Positions 1 through 12,142 of a stretch of 64,000 bases of DNA are shown here, in pieces. Below the pieces are notes generated by a model that made no database searches, was not told where the DNA came from, and worked only from the letters and a program-made list of their open reading frames with translations. Source of the DNA: Chelydra serpentina. Lineage: Eukaryota > Chordata > Testudines > Chelydridae. The stretch lies in contig JBAIAC010000024.1 in assembly GCA_037349315.1 (NCBI GenBank), positions 34,521,501 through 34,585,500 on the forward strand. Reading direction: 5' to 3'. The translations under genes and the position numbers were made by a program. The first letter of the stretch is position 1. Each line of letters starts with the position of its first letter.

Positions 1-600
1 GAATCCTTTGTCTCTCTCTGGATTCCCACCCCTCCTTCGAAATGGAAAAGTACCTTAAAGATGGATTCCAGTTCAGGTGACGTGATCACATGTCACTATA
101 AGACTTCATTACCCACTTGCTGGCACACATGTAAACAGGAAGGCTTACAAGTAAACAGTCATTTACAATCAATTGTCCTGGTTAATGGGAGCCATCAAGA
201 TTCCAAACCACCATTAATGGCCCACACTGCATAATTACAATAGGAACTTAGTTATATTTCATATTCCTAGTTTCAGATACAAGAATGATACATTCATACA
301 AATAGGATGAACACACTCAGTAGATTATAAACTTTGTAATGATACCTTACAAGAGACCTTTTGCATAAAGCATATTCCCGTTACATTATATTTACACTCA
401 TTAGCATATTTCCATAAAACATACGGAGTGCAACGTCACACCAGTCACATGAGCTTTTGACCTAAAGAAAAGAAGATTTCCACAAAAATGAAGTGCAGGA
501 ATTGTGTGGTTGGTCGAAACTAATTTCACTTTTTGATTTTTAATTCAGATACAGGTTAGATGAAAGTTCTGAGGTCTTTCCCTGAAACTAAGCAAGATTA
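1..600. other. No recognised feature
   Basis: AT-rich intergenic sequence; I see no exon, RNA gene or repeat end here. Confidence 0.5.
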
Positions 601-608
601 CTATAAGG

Positions 609-919
609 CAGCATTTCCCAAACTGTGTTCCGCAGAACACCGGTGTTCTGCACGAGGTGAATAGGTGTTCTGTGCAAGAATCGTAATTTTTTTTTAAAGG
701 TTTTTAAATTTGATTTTTGTACTACTTTATACGTGCTTTCCAGTTAGAAATTGTTCGTTCATTTTAAATTTGTATTTTTGCTTTGTTTTATAAAATATAT
801 TTGAGCATAAATAATGCAATTTTTTATTTGAAAACCAAACGACTACAAAATAATATTATAAGTGTTCCGTAATAGGCTAAAAAGTGTTCTGGGGCCAAAA
901 AAAAGTTTGGGAAACGCTG
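609..919. mobile_element. hAT-type MITE, 311 bp
   Basis: Inverted ends CAGCATTTCCCAAACT and AGTTTGGGAAACGCTG. The flanking 8-bp duplications are ctataagg and ctatatgg, 7 of 8 identical. The interior is AT-rich with repeated GTGTTCTG motifs and no coding capacity. Confidence 0.82.
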
Positions 920-927
920 CTATATGG

Positions 928-2554
928 TAATTAAGCTACATTGGGAAACAGTTTTCTTTATAGTTTATATCATGACTTCTTGGATTCTCACATTCTAGTA
1001 GAAGTATTGTACAAATAGCCTTCTACCAATAGTCAAAACATATTACTGTATATGAATCGGTGTCCAGTTACTGATTGTTTTTTCAAAAGAACACAATTAT
1101 TAACTAGTCTTTTCGTATATAGAAACTTTGGATTCAAATCCTAAATCACAAGTAAATGGGAATAAGACTACATGTAACATGTGCCATTGGTTTATCTTGC
1201 ATTTCAGCCTTATTTCTCAGCCCATCACAAAGATAGTTTTCCAAAAACTTTGAGGTAAGTCATTATCTCCATTTAGTAAATTCTAAAAGAGAAGTGGAGA
1301 GGCAAAGGCCAGTGGAGAATGGAGCCAGAATTTTTTTTTTTTTAAGGTTGATGAGAACCTCACAGTTTTGGTTCCTGACTGAAACTAAATATCAAGAGGA
1401 TTGTCCTTTTTATTTTATTTTTTTATTTTATTTTTTTTAAGCCCACTATGCAGACTTAATTGTATCACCTTTAGGCATTGTCCAGTAAATGTACTCCCTT
1501 TCTTGAATATTTCCCAACCCATGCACTATACCTTGCTAGATGCTGTGCAATGGTTTCTTTAACTACACTTCACAGTTCTTCCGGAACATAGCACAAATGA
1601 CCATTTGCTCTTGACAGTTTACCTCTCACTTTTTGGTATTTTGTTAAAGGGTGTAGGGGGCAAAGAGGGAAAAGGGAGAAGGAGAAATACAAAAGTTTCT
1701 AATTCAGTGGTCAAATTTTTTTAAATACATTCTTTTCTTGGTATATAAGTGAATAACTCCTCCGTTATACAATTTTATTTACAGATAAACAGCATATGTA
1801 TAAATGAAACATTAAATATTGGAAAGTGACAGTTCTTTATAAATATCAGTAATCACTACAATTAAATCCGTTAGCATTTGAATGTAGGTTGAAATATGAA
1901 TATGTAAAATGAAAAATATCTACTACATGCCCTTCAAGTTAAGGACAATGTGTACAATTGATTATATGTGTAAGTTCTATATTGTTGGCTAAAGTTTGGG
2001 CATACTACTCGTAAGGGCAGATAACTCTTTATTGCATGCTTGAATATACAGGTAGTGATTAAGAGTGGCTTACAGTATACATAATATGTAAGCGACTATA
2101 ATTAGAACCAAATATAAAAATATTATTCTTTGGCCCTTAATGATGAAAAATTGTATGGCCTGGCAAAAGCTTTGCCGAGATTACAGGAAGAAATGATGAT
2201 TTTCTAGTGCTGTGTATTACTCTTTTTTTTCCCTGCCTTTCCAAAAGAAACAGATACAAAGATTAGGTATCAGCTATAAATACTAGGGATCTTTTTCGTT
2301 TACATGTTCTGTTAGTAAGCAATGTGAAATATGCCATTCTGTAGTTCACTTTAAATGCTCATATGATTACACACTTATACCATAAACTCAAACCAGGGTT
2401 ATTACTTTGTTTTCCATGATGAAACACTTGTATATGTTTTGTGTTTCTCCACACCCTCTGACTACTGCAATAGGTGTAGTTAGCTGTGCTTTCTCTCCCT
2501 GAGAGAACATTTTTAAGATCCCTTTCTTGTGAATATCTTTGTCTTAATAGAAGC
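928..2554. other. No recognised feature
   Basis: AT-rich intergenic sequence with A/T runs (for example 1329-1343 and 1408-1440). No supported gene. Confidence 0.5.
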
Positions 2555-2660
2555 AACAAAGGGTCCTGTGGCACCTTATAGACTAACAGAGGTATTGGAG
2601 CATAAGCTTTTGTGGGTGAATACCCACTTCTTCGGATGCAAGCAGTGCATTTGTCTTAAT
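2555..2660 (-). repeat. Penelope-like / pLTR-type repeat fragment A1
   Basis: On the minus strand it reads CATCCGAAGAAGTGGG, a perfect 6-bp hairpin GTGGGT/ACCCAC, AAAAGCTTATGC, then TTAGTCTATAAGGTGCCACA. The same family occurs at 24841, 37510 and 51060. The hammerhead-like core here is degraded (GAAA is now AAAA). Confidence 0.6.
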
Positions 2661-2978
2661 AGAAACCAATCAACTAAAATTGATATTTTATTGTGTACCT
2701 TTGTAGTGAGACAATGTTAATGGATACGTTCGTTGTAAAGTCAAAATATAAGCATGCTGCAAAGGCAAGAGTAATGGGGATAAGAATAAGGTTATGGCAG
2801 CCTTAATTCATTCCTATGTACTGACAGTTTCATATAATACTGTACCTATATTATTGTATTCACTACAGACCTACAGTATATCTGTTTGGAAAATAGTGTT
2901 TCATAAATAATATCACTTTTCAGTCTAAACAGAGGACACATGCAAGGAATAACTTAATGTAAGAATTTTTTTGCCCCA

Positions 2979-3062
2979 GATCGCTAAACGGCCCCCTCAA
3001 GGATTGAACTCACAACCCTGGGTTTAGCAGGCCAATGCTCAAACCACAGAATGGGACCACTT
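2979..3062 (-). repeat. Cry I-type tRNA-derived SINE, truncated, minus strand
   Basis: The reverse complement reads the tRNA-like head with GAGCATTGGCCTGCTAAACC and the B-box region GGTTGTGAGTTCAATCC, matching the full copy at 22112. The 3' half is absent. Confidence 0.85.
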
Positions 3063-3597
3063 ATGAGTGGATGACTGGAATCTTGAAAACACTCAGTGCT
3101 GTAAAAGTTATTCTACTCAGCTAAGCCCCAGATTCTGCAAAAAGAACAAGAAAACAGTTTCCCACAGAACCCCTTTGCAGGCCTTAATATGTTCATGGTC
3201 TCCCTATAACTAGTGAGGTCTTTTCTTGTAGTAAGCACTGGATGCTATTGTGCTGATGTTGAACTTAGTAGTCTTTCCATCAAAATCTTACTTATAAAAC
3301 ACCAAAAATTCAGTGTTAAAGTAAATTGTGTGACATTCTCTTAAAGCTGGTCAAACTGAATTTGCTGGGGGAGTTTTTGATGTTTTGGTGTTTCAGTGAA
3401 AAGTTTTCAAAGTCTTGTTGATAATTCTATGAAAACTATTACTGTGACCTGCTTTACTTAGCCCTCTTTCATTTGACAATACATTTCCCCCCACCATTTC
3501 CATTTCAGCTGGGGGATGTTCAGCTGGACCAGCAGGGGAAAGACCTCCTAGGAAGAGGCTGTTGGAAGAGGGAGAGAAGAGTTGATTCTCTCATGCC

Positions 3598-4170
3598 TAG
3601 GGCCCTACCAAATTCACGTCCATTTTGGTCAATTTCACAGTCAAATGATTTTTAAATGGTTAATTTCATGATTTCACTTAGTTAAATCTGAAATGTCATG
3701 GTCTTGTAATTATAGGGGTCCTGACACAAAAAGGAGTTGGGGTGGGGGAGGTCGCAAGGGTATTGCGTGTAGTGGGGTGCGGTACCGCTACTCTTACATC
3801 TGTGCTGCTGCTGACGGCGACGCTGCCTTCAGATCTGAGCAGCTGGGGAGTGGTAACTGCTGGCAAGGAGCCCAGTTCTGAAGGCAGAGCCATTGCCAGC
3901 AGCAGTAAGAATAGCTGCCCAGCTCTGAAGTCAGCACAGAAGTAAGGGTGGCAAGACTGTGACCCCCTAAAATAACCTTGTGCCACACACACACACACCC
4001 CGCAACTCCCTTTGGGGTCAGGACCCCCAATTTGAAAAACACTGGTCTCCCTCAGTGAAATCTGTATAGTATAGGATAAAAGTACCCAAAAGACCAGATT
4101 TCATGGGGGGGAGACCAAATTTCATGGTCCGTGATGTGTTTTTCATAGCCATGAATTTGGTGAGGCCCTA
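3598..4170. mobile_element. hAT-type non-autonomous element, 573 bp
   Basis: Ends TAGGGCCCTACCAAATTC and GAATTTGGTGAGGCCCTA, with a perfect 8-bp target duplication ctcatgcc on both sides (3590-3597 and 4171-4178). The GC-rich middle contains its own inverted repeat around CTTCAGAGCTGGGCAGC-like segments. It accounts for the small open frames in this interval. Confidence 0.85.
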
Positions 4171-4178
4171 CTCATGCC

Positions 4179-5819
4179 CCATGCTTGTATATTATGCCCT
4201 CAGGGGGGGTAGCAGCCATTATGTTGTGGTTGTTACCTCAATTATTCAAGTGGGAGAGTGGGGTATAGTTTGAGCTGTTTCTAAGATGCTGTGGGTCTGA
4301 CCAATCACAAATGTTCAGTACAGCTATACTGCCAAAGACCCTTAGTCTAGATTCAGCTTATACCAGCAGCAGGAATTGTTTCACTGGTGTAGTTAAACCA
4401 TCTCCCCAACGGCCATAAGCTATGCCAGCAAAAAGATTCCTGCTGCTATAAGCTGTGCCAACATGCCTATCTGAGTTAGGCGTGTGATTTCTCCCTCCCA
4501 CTGCCTCTCCAGTGCCATTGCTCAGCCACCAAAACTTTGTAGTGTTGACCTGGTCTCAGCGGTGGGCTCAATCCTTGGGGTTAGGCTGAAAGGCCAAACC
4601 TGAAGATTACTTTTAACAGCACAGTGGACCTAAATATATGTAATAGTAGATCTCAAAGTACAGGTACTCCTCCAAAGAAGGTATCATTACCCACATTTTA
4701 CAGATGGGGGTAATGCCTGGAGGGGTTGGGTTTTTTTTTTTGGGGGGGGGGTGTTAGCACACCCTAAAATTGGGGCCTTCACATTGAAACACAGACATGG
4801 GAATGGGTTTTATTCCCCTGCATGTCCTGATAAGGAAATTTTCATACTATGGATAGTTTTGACTTGTGTAGAGCCTGCCTCACTATCTCATGGTTTTTAT
4901 TAGGACTCTTCCATCTCAGTGTGATTTCATAAGGGTGATTTTTTTCCTCCAGTCCTTTATAACGTATTGAAGCAATTGCTTTAAGCAAACTGAGTTTGCC
5001 CTTCTAATTTACAAAGTATCACTAATGGAGCAGATAAAAATTTGAATTCCTGTTCCTCAGGAAATTCTGAAATTTCAGAAACAATACTTCCAAATTGGAA
5101 TAAAATCTTAAAATTTTTTTTTGGAAAAAGTCAGACAGTTTTTGACCTTTCTGAAACGTTTGAGTCTTCTGGTGCTACCACAGACTCCCAGCAGGTGCAC
5201 AGGGAAACCTTGCCTAGTTCCCATCAGGTTTTCACAAAATTGTCACATTCCAGTGGTGTACTTACCCTTTTAAATATCTTCCATCAGAAAACTGTCTATC
5301 CAGCTCTTGTCATCAAGTTATTGTAGGCTATATCTTGACTAGCGGCAGCACTTCTAAACCTTGTGCAAGCTTTTAGCAATCTGAAAATAGGTGCCTGAAA
5401 AATCTGGCATAGTTCATAAATAGGTACTAATCAACTATTCAATTTCAAAGTGTTTACCTATTATCTTAATATTACTTGATAAGAGTACTTGGCTCAGACT
5501 GAGCAAAGAGGGGAACTAGGGTCAGACCAAAGATCATTTTTGTATTGTTCAGCTCCTGCTAAGTTTGTAATAAACATCAAAATAATTGCTGGGTTTAGTA
5601 GTATTGAGCAATTTTGCCCACGTAACTCTTTTAACAAGTTCAAAAAAAACCAACCTTTATAATCATTGGTTCCTATTGTCTGTCCTCCATGTTGTGCATT
5701 GTTCATTAGTAGAAGGTTAGTGTAGGGCATTTTCCCTTTTGTTTGTATTGTATCAGTAGTTGGCATCCCTTCCCTTCCTTTACATCCCTGGCCTGGTTGC
5801 CTCCCGGAAAAGGAGGGGT
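4179..5819. other. No recognised gene
   Basis: Mostly unique sequence. It has a T/G homopolymer run at 4731-4751. The small open frames at 5042 and 5494 have no recognisable domain or splice context. Confidence 0.45.
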
Positions 5820-5821
5820 TC

Positions 5822-8552
5822 ATAGAATCATAGAATCTCAGGTTTGAAGGGACCTGAGGAGGTCATCTAGTCCAACCTCCTGCTCAAAGCAGGACCAAAC
5901 CCAACTAAATCATCCCAGCCAGGACTTTGTCAAGCCTGACCTTAAAAACCTCTAAGGAAGGAGATTCCACCACCTCCCTAGGTAACCCATTCCAGTGCTT
6001 CACCACCCTACTAGTGAAAAAGTTTTTCCTAATATCCAACCTAAACCTCCCCCTCTACAACTTGAGACCATTACTCCTTGTTCTGTCATCTTCTACCACT
6101 GAGAACAGTCTAGATCCATCCTCTTTGGAACCCCCTTTCAGGTAGTTGAAAGCAGCTATCAAATCCCCCCTCATTCTTCTCTTCTGCAGGCTAAACAATC
6201 CCAGTTCCCTCAGCCTCTCCTAATCATTTTTGTTGCCCTCCGTTGGACTCTTTCCAATTTATCCACATCCTTCTTGTAGTGTGGGGCCCAAAACTGGACA
6301 CAGTACTCCAAATGAGGCCTCACCAGTGCCGAATAGAGGGGAATAATCACGTCCCTCGATCTGCTGGAAATGCCCCTACTTATACAACCCAAAATGCCAT
6401 TAGCCTTCTTGGCAATAAGGGCACACTGTTGACTCATATTCAGCTTTTCGTCCACCGTAACCCCTAGGTCCTTTTCTGCAGAACCGCTGCCCAGCCATTC
6501 GGTCCCTAGTCTGTAGCAGTGCATGGGATTCTTCCATCCTAAGTGCAGGACTCTGCACTTGTCCTTGCTGAACCTGATCAGATTTCTTTTGGCCCAATCC
6601 TCTAATTTGTCTAGGTCCCTCTGTATCCTATCCCTACCCTCCAGCGTATCAACCACTCCTCCCAGTTTAGTGTCATCTGCAAACTTGCTAAGGGTGCAGT
6701 CCACACCATCCTCCAGATCGTTAATGAAGATATTGAACAAAACCGGCCCCAGCACCGACCCTTGGGGCACTCCACTTGATACCGGCTGTCAACTAGACAT
6801 GGAACCATTGATCACTACCCGTTGAGCCCGACCATCTAGCCAGTTTTCTATCCACCTTACCGTCCATTCATCCAGCCCATACTTCTTTAACTTGCTGGCA
6901 AGAACACTGTGGGAGACTGTATCAAAAGCTTTGCTAAAGTCAAGAAATAGCACATCCACTGCTTTCCCCTCATCCACAGAGCCGGTTATCTCATCATAGA
7001 AGGCAATTAGGTTAGTCAGGCATGACTTGCCCTTGGTGAATCCATGCTGACTGTTCCTGATCATTTTCCCCTCCTTTAAGTGGTTCAGAATTGATTCCTT
7101 GAGGACCTGTTCCATGATTTTTCCAGGCACTGAGGTGAGACTGACTGGCCTGTAGTTCCCCGGATCTTCCTTCTTCCCTTTTTTAAAGATGGGCACTACA
7201 TTAGCTTTTTTCCAGTCATCTAGGACCTCCCCCGATTGCCATGATTTTTCAAAGGTAATGGCCAATGGCTCTGCAATCTCATCGGCCAACTCCTTTAGCA
7301 CCCTCGGATGCAGTGCATCTGGCCCCATGGACTTGTGCTTGTCCAGCTTTTCTAAATAGTCCTGAACTATTTCTTTCTCCACAGAGGGCTGGTCACCTCC
7401 TCCCCATACCGTGCTGCGGAGTGCAGCTGTCTGGGAGCTGACCTTGTTTGTGAAGACAGAGGCAAAAAAAGCATTGAGTACACTAGCTTTCTCCACATCC
7501 TCTGTCACTAGGTTCCCTCCCTCATTCAGCAAGGGGCCCACACTTTCCTTGACTTTCTTCTTGTTGCTAACATACCTGAAGAAACCCTTCTTGTTACTCC
7601 TACATCTCCAGCTAGCTGCAACTCCAAGTGTGATTTGGCCTTCCTAATTTCACTCCTGCATGCCTGAGCAATACTTTTATACTCCTCCCTGGTCCTTAGT
7701 CCAGTCTTCCACTTCTTGTAAGCTGCTTTTTTGTGTTTAAGACGAGCAAGGATTTCACTGTTAAGCCAAGCTGGTTGCCTGCCATATTTGCTTTTCTTCC
7801 TACACATCGGGATGGTTTGTTCCTGCAACCTCAATAAGGATTCTTTAAAATACAGCCAGCTTTCCTCGACTCCTTTCCCCGTCATGTTATTCTCCCAGGG
7901 GACCTTGCCCATCAGTTCCCTGAGGGAGTCGAAGTCTGCTTTTCTGAAGTCCAGGGTCTCTGTTCTACTGCCCTCCTTTCTTCCTTGTGTCAGGATCCTG
8001 AACTCGACCATCTCATGGTCACTGCCTCCCAGGTTCCCACCACTATTGCTTCCTCTACTATTTCTTCCCTCTTTGTGAGCAGCAGGTCAAGAAGAGCTTT
8101 TCCCCTAGTTGGTTCTTCCAGCACTTGCACCAGGAAATTGTCCCCTACACTTTCCAAAATCTTCCTGGATTGTCTGTGCACCGCTGTATTGCTCTCCCAG
8201 CAGATATCGGGGTGATTAAAGTCACCCATGAGAACCAGGGCCTGTGATCTAGCAACTTCTGTTAGTTGCTGGAAGAAAGCCTCGTCTACCTCATCCCCCT
8301 GGTCTGGTGGTCTGTAGCAGACTCCCACCACGCCATTACCCTTGTTGCTCACATGTCTAAATTTAACCAAGAGACTTTCAGGTTTTTCTGCAGTTTCATA
8401 CTGGAGCTCTGAGCAGTCATACTGCTCTCTTACATACAACACAACTCCCCCACCTTTTCTGCCCTGCCTGTCCTTCCTGAACAGTGTATATCCACCCATG
8501 ACAGTACTCCAATCATATGAGTTATCCCACCAAGTCTCTGTTATTCCAGGGT
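5822..8552 (-). mobile_element. CR1 LINE, 5'-truncated, minus strand
   Basis: Read on the minus strand, this is the 3' two-thirds of a CR1: the end of the endonuclease domain, the reverse transcriptase, the 3' UTR, and a tail built from the ATTCTATG unit at 5820-5836. The endonuclease begins near ITETWWDNSYDW at about 8545, so the copy is truncated there. The same 3' tail recurs in the Cry I SINE at 22112, as expected if CR1 enzymes mobilise that SINE. Confidence 0.93.
6210..8547 (-). pseudogene. CR1 ORF2 remnant (endonuclease-reverse transcriptase)
   Basis: Four open segments follow each other on the minus strand: 8499-7990 (endonuclease, with GVCYRPP and LMGDFNHPDICW), 8011-7526, 7541-6789 (RT start, with NYRPVSLTS and [13 protein letters not shown]) and 6770-6210 (RT core, with [11 protein letters not shown] and the catalytic FADDTK). 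The first three lie in different frames, implying two frameshifts. The third and fourth share a frame and are split only by TGA at 6791-6789, where the family has Trp in W-Q-P-V. The lesions are few, so the copy is fairly young, but it cannot encode an active protein. Confidence 0.9.
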
Positions 8553-8559
8553 TCTCCCC

Positions 8560-9310
8560 TGCCCTCTGGCTGGAGGACTCGCGCTGTGCTTTCCCCTACT
8601 AGCTCTTATCCCTAGGGCCGGTTCTGCGCGGGGGCGGTGCAGGGTTTTCTCCCACGGGGGGGAGGTTAAAGGCGCGGGGGCTCTGGTACACATTTGCCCC
8701 TGCGAGGGCGATGCTGCGTCCAGCAGCGCGGTGTTCCCGCCTCCCGTGGCCTGGGGTGCCGGGCTGGGGTAAGACTGACGCGAGGCTCCGCTCCCTTCGC
8801 CGCGAGCTGCCCTGGGCCGGCTGCGGGGGGGAAGCACCCGCGCCGCGCCTCCTTGCGGTCCCTGCGGCCGGGCGGGGCAGTATCTCCCCGGCTGGAATGC
8901 GGCTCCGCCGGCTCAGGCCACGCCCGTCGCTCGCGGAGCTACCGCCGCCCTGGGGCCCCTTGTCTGTCCGCTCCAGGCGGCGGTGCCAGTCTGCAGCCCG
9001 CGGCAACCGAGGGGAGAGACGCAGCCAGCCAGGGGCGGGGGTAAGAGACGCGGTGCGCGCGGCTAGCCCTGGGCAGGAGAGGGGCTGGTGGCGACCCCGA
9101 AGGTTAGTGTCAGTCCAGCACCCTGGGGGGCTGCTAAGGACCCGGTGGGGTGGGTCTGTCCGTCCATCCCTCACCGCTGTGGTAGCTGAGGGCTGCTGAG
9201 GAGTTAAAGAGCAGCAGGGATCTGAACGGATAGTGGGTCCGTCCCTCTGGCTTCGCATCCAGACGGGCCGGTGTGAACGCAAGCCCATGAGCCAGTGTAT
9301 GTCTGAGCAC
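8560..9310. promoter_or_regulatory. CpG-rich block, candidate CpG-island promoter or non-coding first exon
   Basis: Dense CpG and several GGGGCGG/CCGCCC-type boxes contrast with the AT-rich surroundings. No transposon ends bound it. The truncated 5' edge of a CR1 copy abuts it on the left and a GC-rich repeat stack begins on its right. Two donor-like sites, ggggtaagac (8767) and cgggggtaagag (9037), could end a non-coding first exon of the FRRS1 gene about 10.9 kb downstream. It could instead be an old GC-rich repeat. Long open frames across it are expected from low stop density and are not called as genes. Confidence 0.5.
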
Positions 9311-9328
9311 CCATTGTGTGTTTGGCAG

Positions 9329-10533
9329 GGCCGGATTATCCTTTTGTGGACCTGGCGCCAAACATATTTGTGGGCAAGGAGCATGGTGTGGGGAGGTCGG
9401 TCCACAGAGCAAGGGGCCAGCCAGGACCGTGGCAATGGGGCCGGCCCTGCTCCACCCAGCCCAGTGCAAGGGCACTGTATGCAAACCGGCAGTTGCCAGC
9501 AGGGCCGCCGAGAGTGGGTTCGGGCCCCGGCGAAAAAAAAATTTCGGGCCCCCAGCAAGGGCGGACCAGCTAAAAATCTTTACACGGGATTTGTATTGAT
9601 GTGCAAAAAAACCCCAAAATATGCCCTGCCTGGTATACAAATGATAATGATACTACCGAGAAAGACAAAAACATATACAACATAGTCAGGCCCCAGACCC
9701 CCTTCCAGACCGCCGGGCCTCGTCGGCCCTGGTTGCCAGACACACACTGGCCCGCCCAGCCCTGTGCTGCCAGCATGCCCCTTCCCCTCGGGGGTGGGCC
9801 CATGCTGTGCCACACAGCCCCTGACTCCCTATGCCCAGCATCCCCCCACACAGACCCTCCACCACAAATGCACAGTGGCCTACACACCACCACCCCTGCC
9901 CAGCACCCCCACACACACAGCCACACCACTGCTGCCCAATGCACTTCCCCACAGCCCACCAGCGCAACTGCACAGCACCCTACTCAGACCCCCCACTGCC
10001 CAGCATCCCAACCCACACCTCCAGAGACCCACTCCCTCACACCCTGCCCCCTGGCCACACTCACCGGCCCTGCTGGAAGGTGACGGTGTCTGCCAGGCTG
10101 AGCTGGCAGCGCAGCCGGGGCCGGTCCAATGCCAGGGATGGGAATCACTCCGGCCTCTCATGAGTGGCGTGATTAGCCAGGTCAGGGTCTGCCCCCGCCC
10201 TGGCCGGATCAAAGAACAAGAACAAATGCCCAGTTTACCAAAAAAGTCTGGTGCACCCCCCTAGCGGGGCATGGAGGAACGTGTGTGTGTGGGGGGGGGT
10301 GGCGCGAGGTGTCAGGCAGCAGGGCATGGGGGGTCAGCCCCAACCCCAGGTAGAATGGAGCTGGGGGGGGGGGGAGTGAGGGGCCATCCCCAGCTCCTGG
10401 CAGTGGTGCAGGGAGCTGGGGCGAGGGAGGGATCAACCCCTGTCCTGGCAGCGGCATGCGGAGCTCGGGGCGGGGAGGGGGGGCAGTCAGCCCCTGCCTG
10501 TGGCTAGGGGAGGTGTGGGGGAGGGGTCCGCCC
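9329..10533. repeat. Stack of GC-rich interspersed repeats, unclassified
   Basis: It contains CAGGGCCGGATTATCC at 9329 and CAGGGCCGCCGAGAGTGG at 9503, both typical left ends of hAT-type repeats, but no convincing partner ends. The interior has runs of CACCCC/CCCACAC and GGGGG and could be internal arrays of one or two elements. Open frames here are low-complexity artefacts. Confidence 0.5.
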
Positions 10534-10840
10534 AAGTGGCAGATTTTGAGTTAGTGGCCCTGTGCTCAGCTTCATTTTTGGGGCCCCCTCCTTCGGACCC
10601 AGCCAAGAAAAATAATATTCTCTCTTATCTCCCCCCCCGCCGCCCCTGTTTTTCATTCTTTTTTTCTTCATTTCCCTCCTATAAGTAATAGCAAGTAAAT
10701 GAAAATAAAGTGAGGTACCTTGATTATTTTTGTAGTCCAACTTATTTTCCCACAGACCACTTGAAAATTGCTGAGGGTCTCGGCAGACCACTTAATGATC
10801 TTTCCAAATATTGTTTGTACCGTTAGCTAACTATTGTAAA

Positions 10841-11142
10841 CAGGGCCGGCTCCAGGCACCAGCGCAGCAAGCGCGTGCCTGGGGCGGCAAGCCGCGCGGG
10901 GTGGCGTGACGGCCGCTGAGAGGGCGGCAGTCAGGCTGCCTTCAGCAGTGTTTCTGCAGGAAGTCTGCCGGTCCTGCGGTTTCTGCGGCAATTCGGTGGC
11001 GGGGACGCTGACAGCGCGGGACTGGCGGACATCCCACAGAAACGCCACCGAATTCACGGGACCAGGGACCACCCACAGGCGTGCCGCCGAAGACCTCCTG
11101 AGTGCCGTGCTTGGGGCAGCAAAATTCATAGGGCCGCCCCTG
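10841..11142. mobile_element. hAT-type MITE, 302 bp, nested
   Basis: Ends CAGGGCCGGCTCCAGG and TAGGGCCGCCCCTG. The 8-bp target duplication attgtaaa is perfect (10833-10840 and 11143-11150). It sits inside the older element at 10534-12762: the same sequence uninterrupted appears in reverse at about 53850-53910. Confidence 0.88.
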
Positions 11143-11687
11143 ATTGTAAAGCGCTTTGGATAAGAGCACTTTATTAAAAAAATGTTAGGGTGCAGGGTCT
11201 GGCCAGGACCTAGGGTTCGGGAAGAGGCTCAAGGCTGGGGATGCAGGGTCTGGGAGGGAGTTAGGGTGTAGGAGCAGGCTGGGGATTGGGGTGCAGTGTC
11301 TGGCCAGGAGTTAGGGTGAGGGAGGGGGCTCAGGGTTGGGGCAGGAGGTTCGGGTGTGGAGCGCTTACCTGGGGCAGCTCCCATTTGGTGTGAGGGGTGC
11401 AGGTGGGGATGTGGGGCAGTGCAGGAGTCAGGGAGGGCAGGGGGCTGGGGGTGTGTGTGGGGGGGTGCAGGAGTCAGGGTTGCGGGTGCAGGGTCTAGGA
11501 GGGAGTTAGGGTGCAGGAGCGGGCTGGGGGTTGGGGTGCAGGGTCTGGCCAGGAGTTAGGATGCAGGAGGGGGCTCAGGGCTGGGGCAGGAAGTTGGGGT
11601 GTGGAGCGCTTACCTGTGGCAGCTCCTGTTTGGTGCGAGGGGTGCTGGTGGGAATGTGGAAGGAGGGGTGCAGGAACTCCCCTTTGT

Positions 11688-12142
11688 TGTCACGGAGTGT
11701 GGGGGAGTCAGAGCCCTGCACCCCTCTTCCTGGGATTCACTGTGACTCTTAGCCAGCCAGAAGAACAGACGGTTTATTAGGGACGACAGGAACACAATCC
11801 AAACAGAGCTTGTAAGTACAAACAGGACCCCTTAGTTGGGCCCTTCTGGGGGGCAGGGAGCTTAGACCCCAGCCTTGGGGCTCCCTGCGTTTCACCACCC
11901 AGCTCCAATCTGAAACCACCCAGACAAACCCTCCAGCAGGCTCTCTTCCCCGGCTCCTCCTCTAGCCTTTGTTCATTTTCCCAGGCAAAGGTGTCACCTC
12001 TCCCAACCCCCGTTCTGGCTTCTGTTACAGCCTTAGGTATTTTTCTTTAGGGGAAGTCTCCCATCCCCAATGCAGCCAGTTCCAGTGAACCTCCCCGGCA
12101 ACAATCCCAGGTCAAATCCACCCCGCTCCCTAATTTGTCACA
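11688..12142. mobile_element. LTR-like block (possible solo LTR), 455 bp
   Basis: It begins TGTCACGG and ends TTTGTCACA, interrupts the GC-rich element, and has the unique-sequence character of an endogenous retrovirus LTR. I could not find an exact target duplication, and no gag, pol or env sequence lies nearby. Orientation is unclear. Confidence 0.45.

Noticed and set aside
8599..9558. 319-codon minus-strand open frame
   Set aside because: It lies in CpG-rich DNA where long open frames occur in several phases at once. The protein is Arg/Pro/Ala-rich with no domain, and the frame crosses from the CpG block into a repeat.
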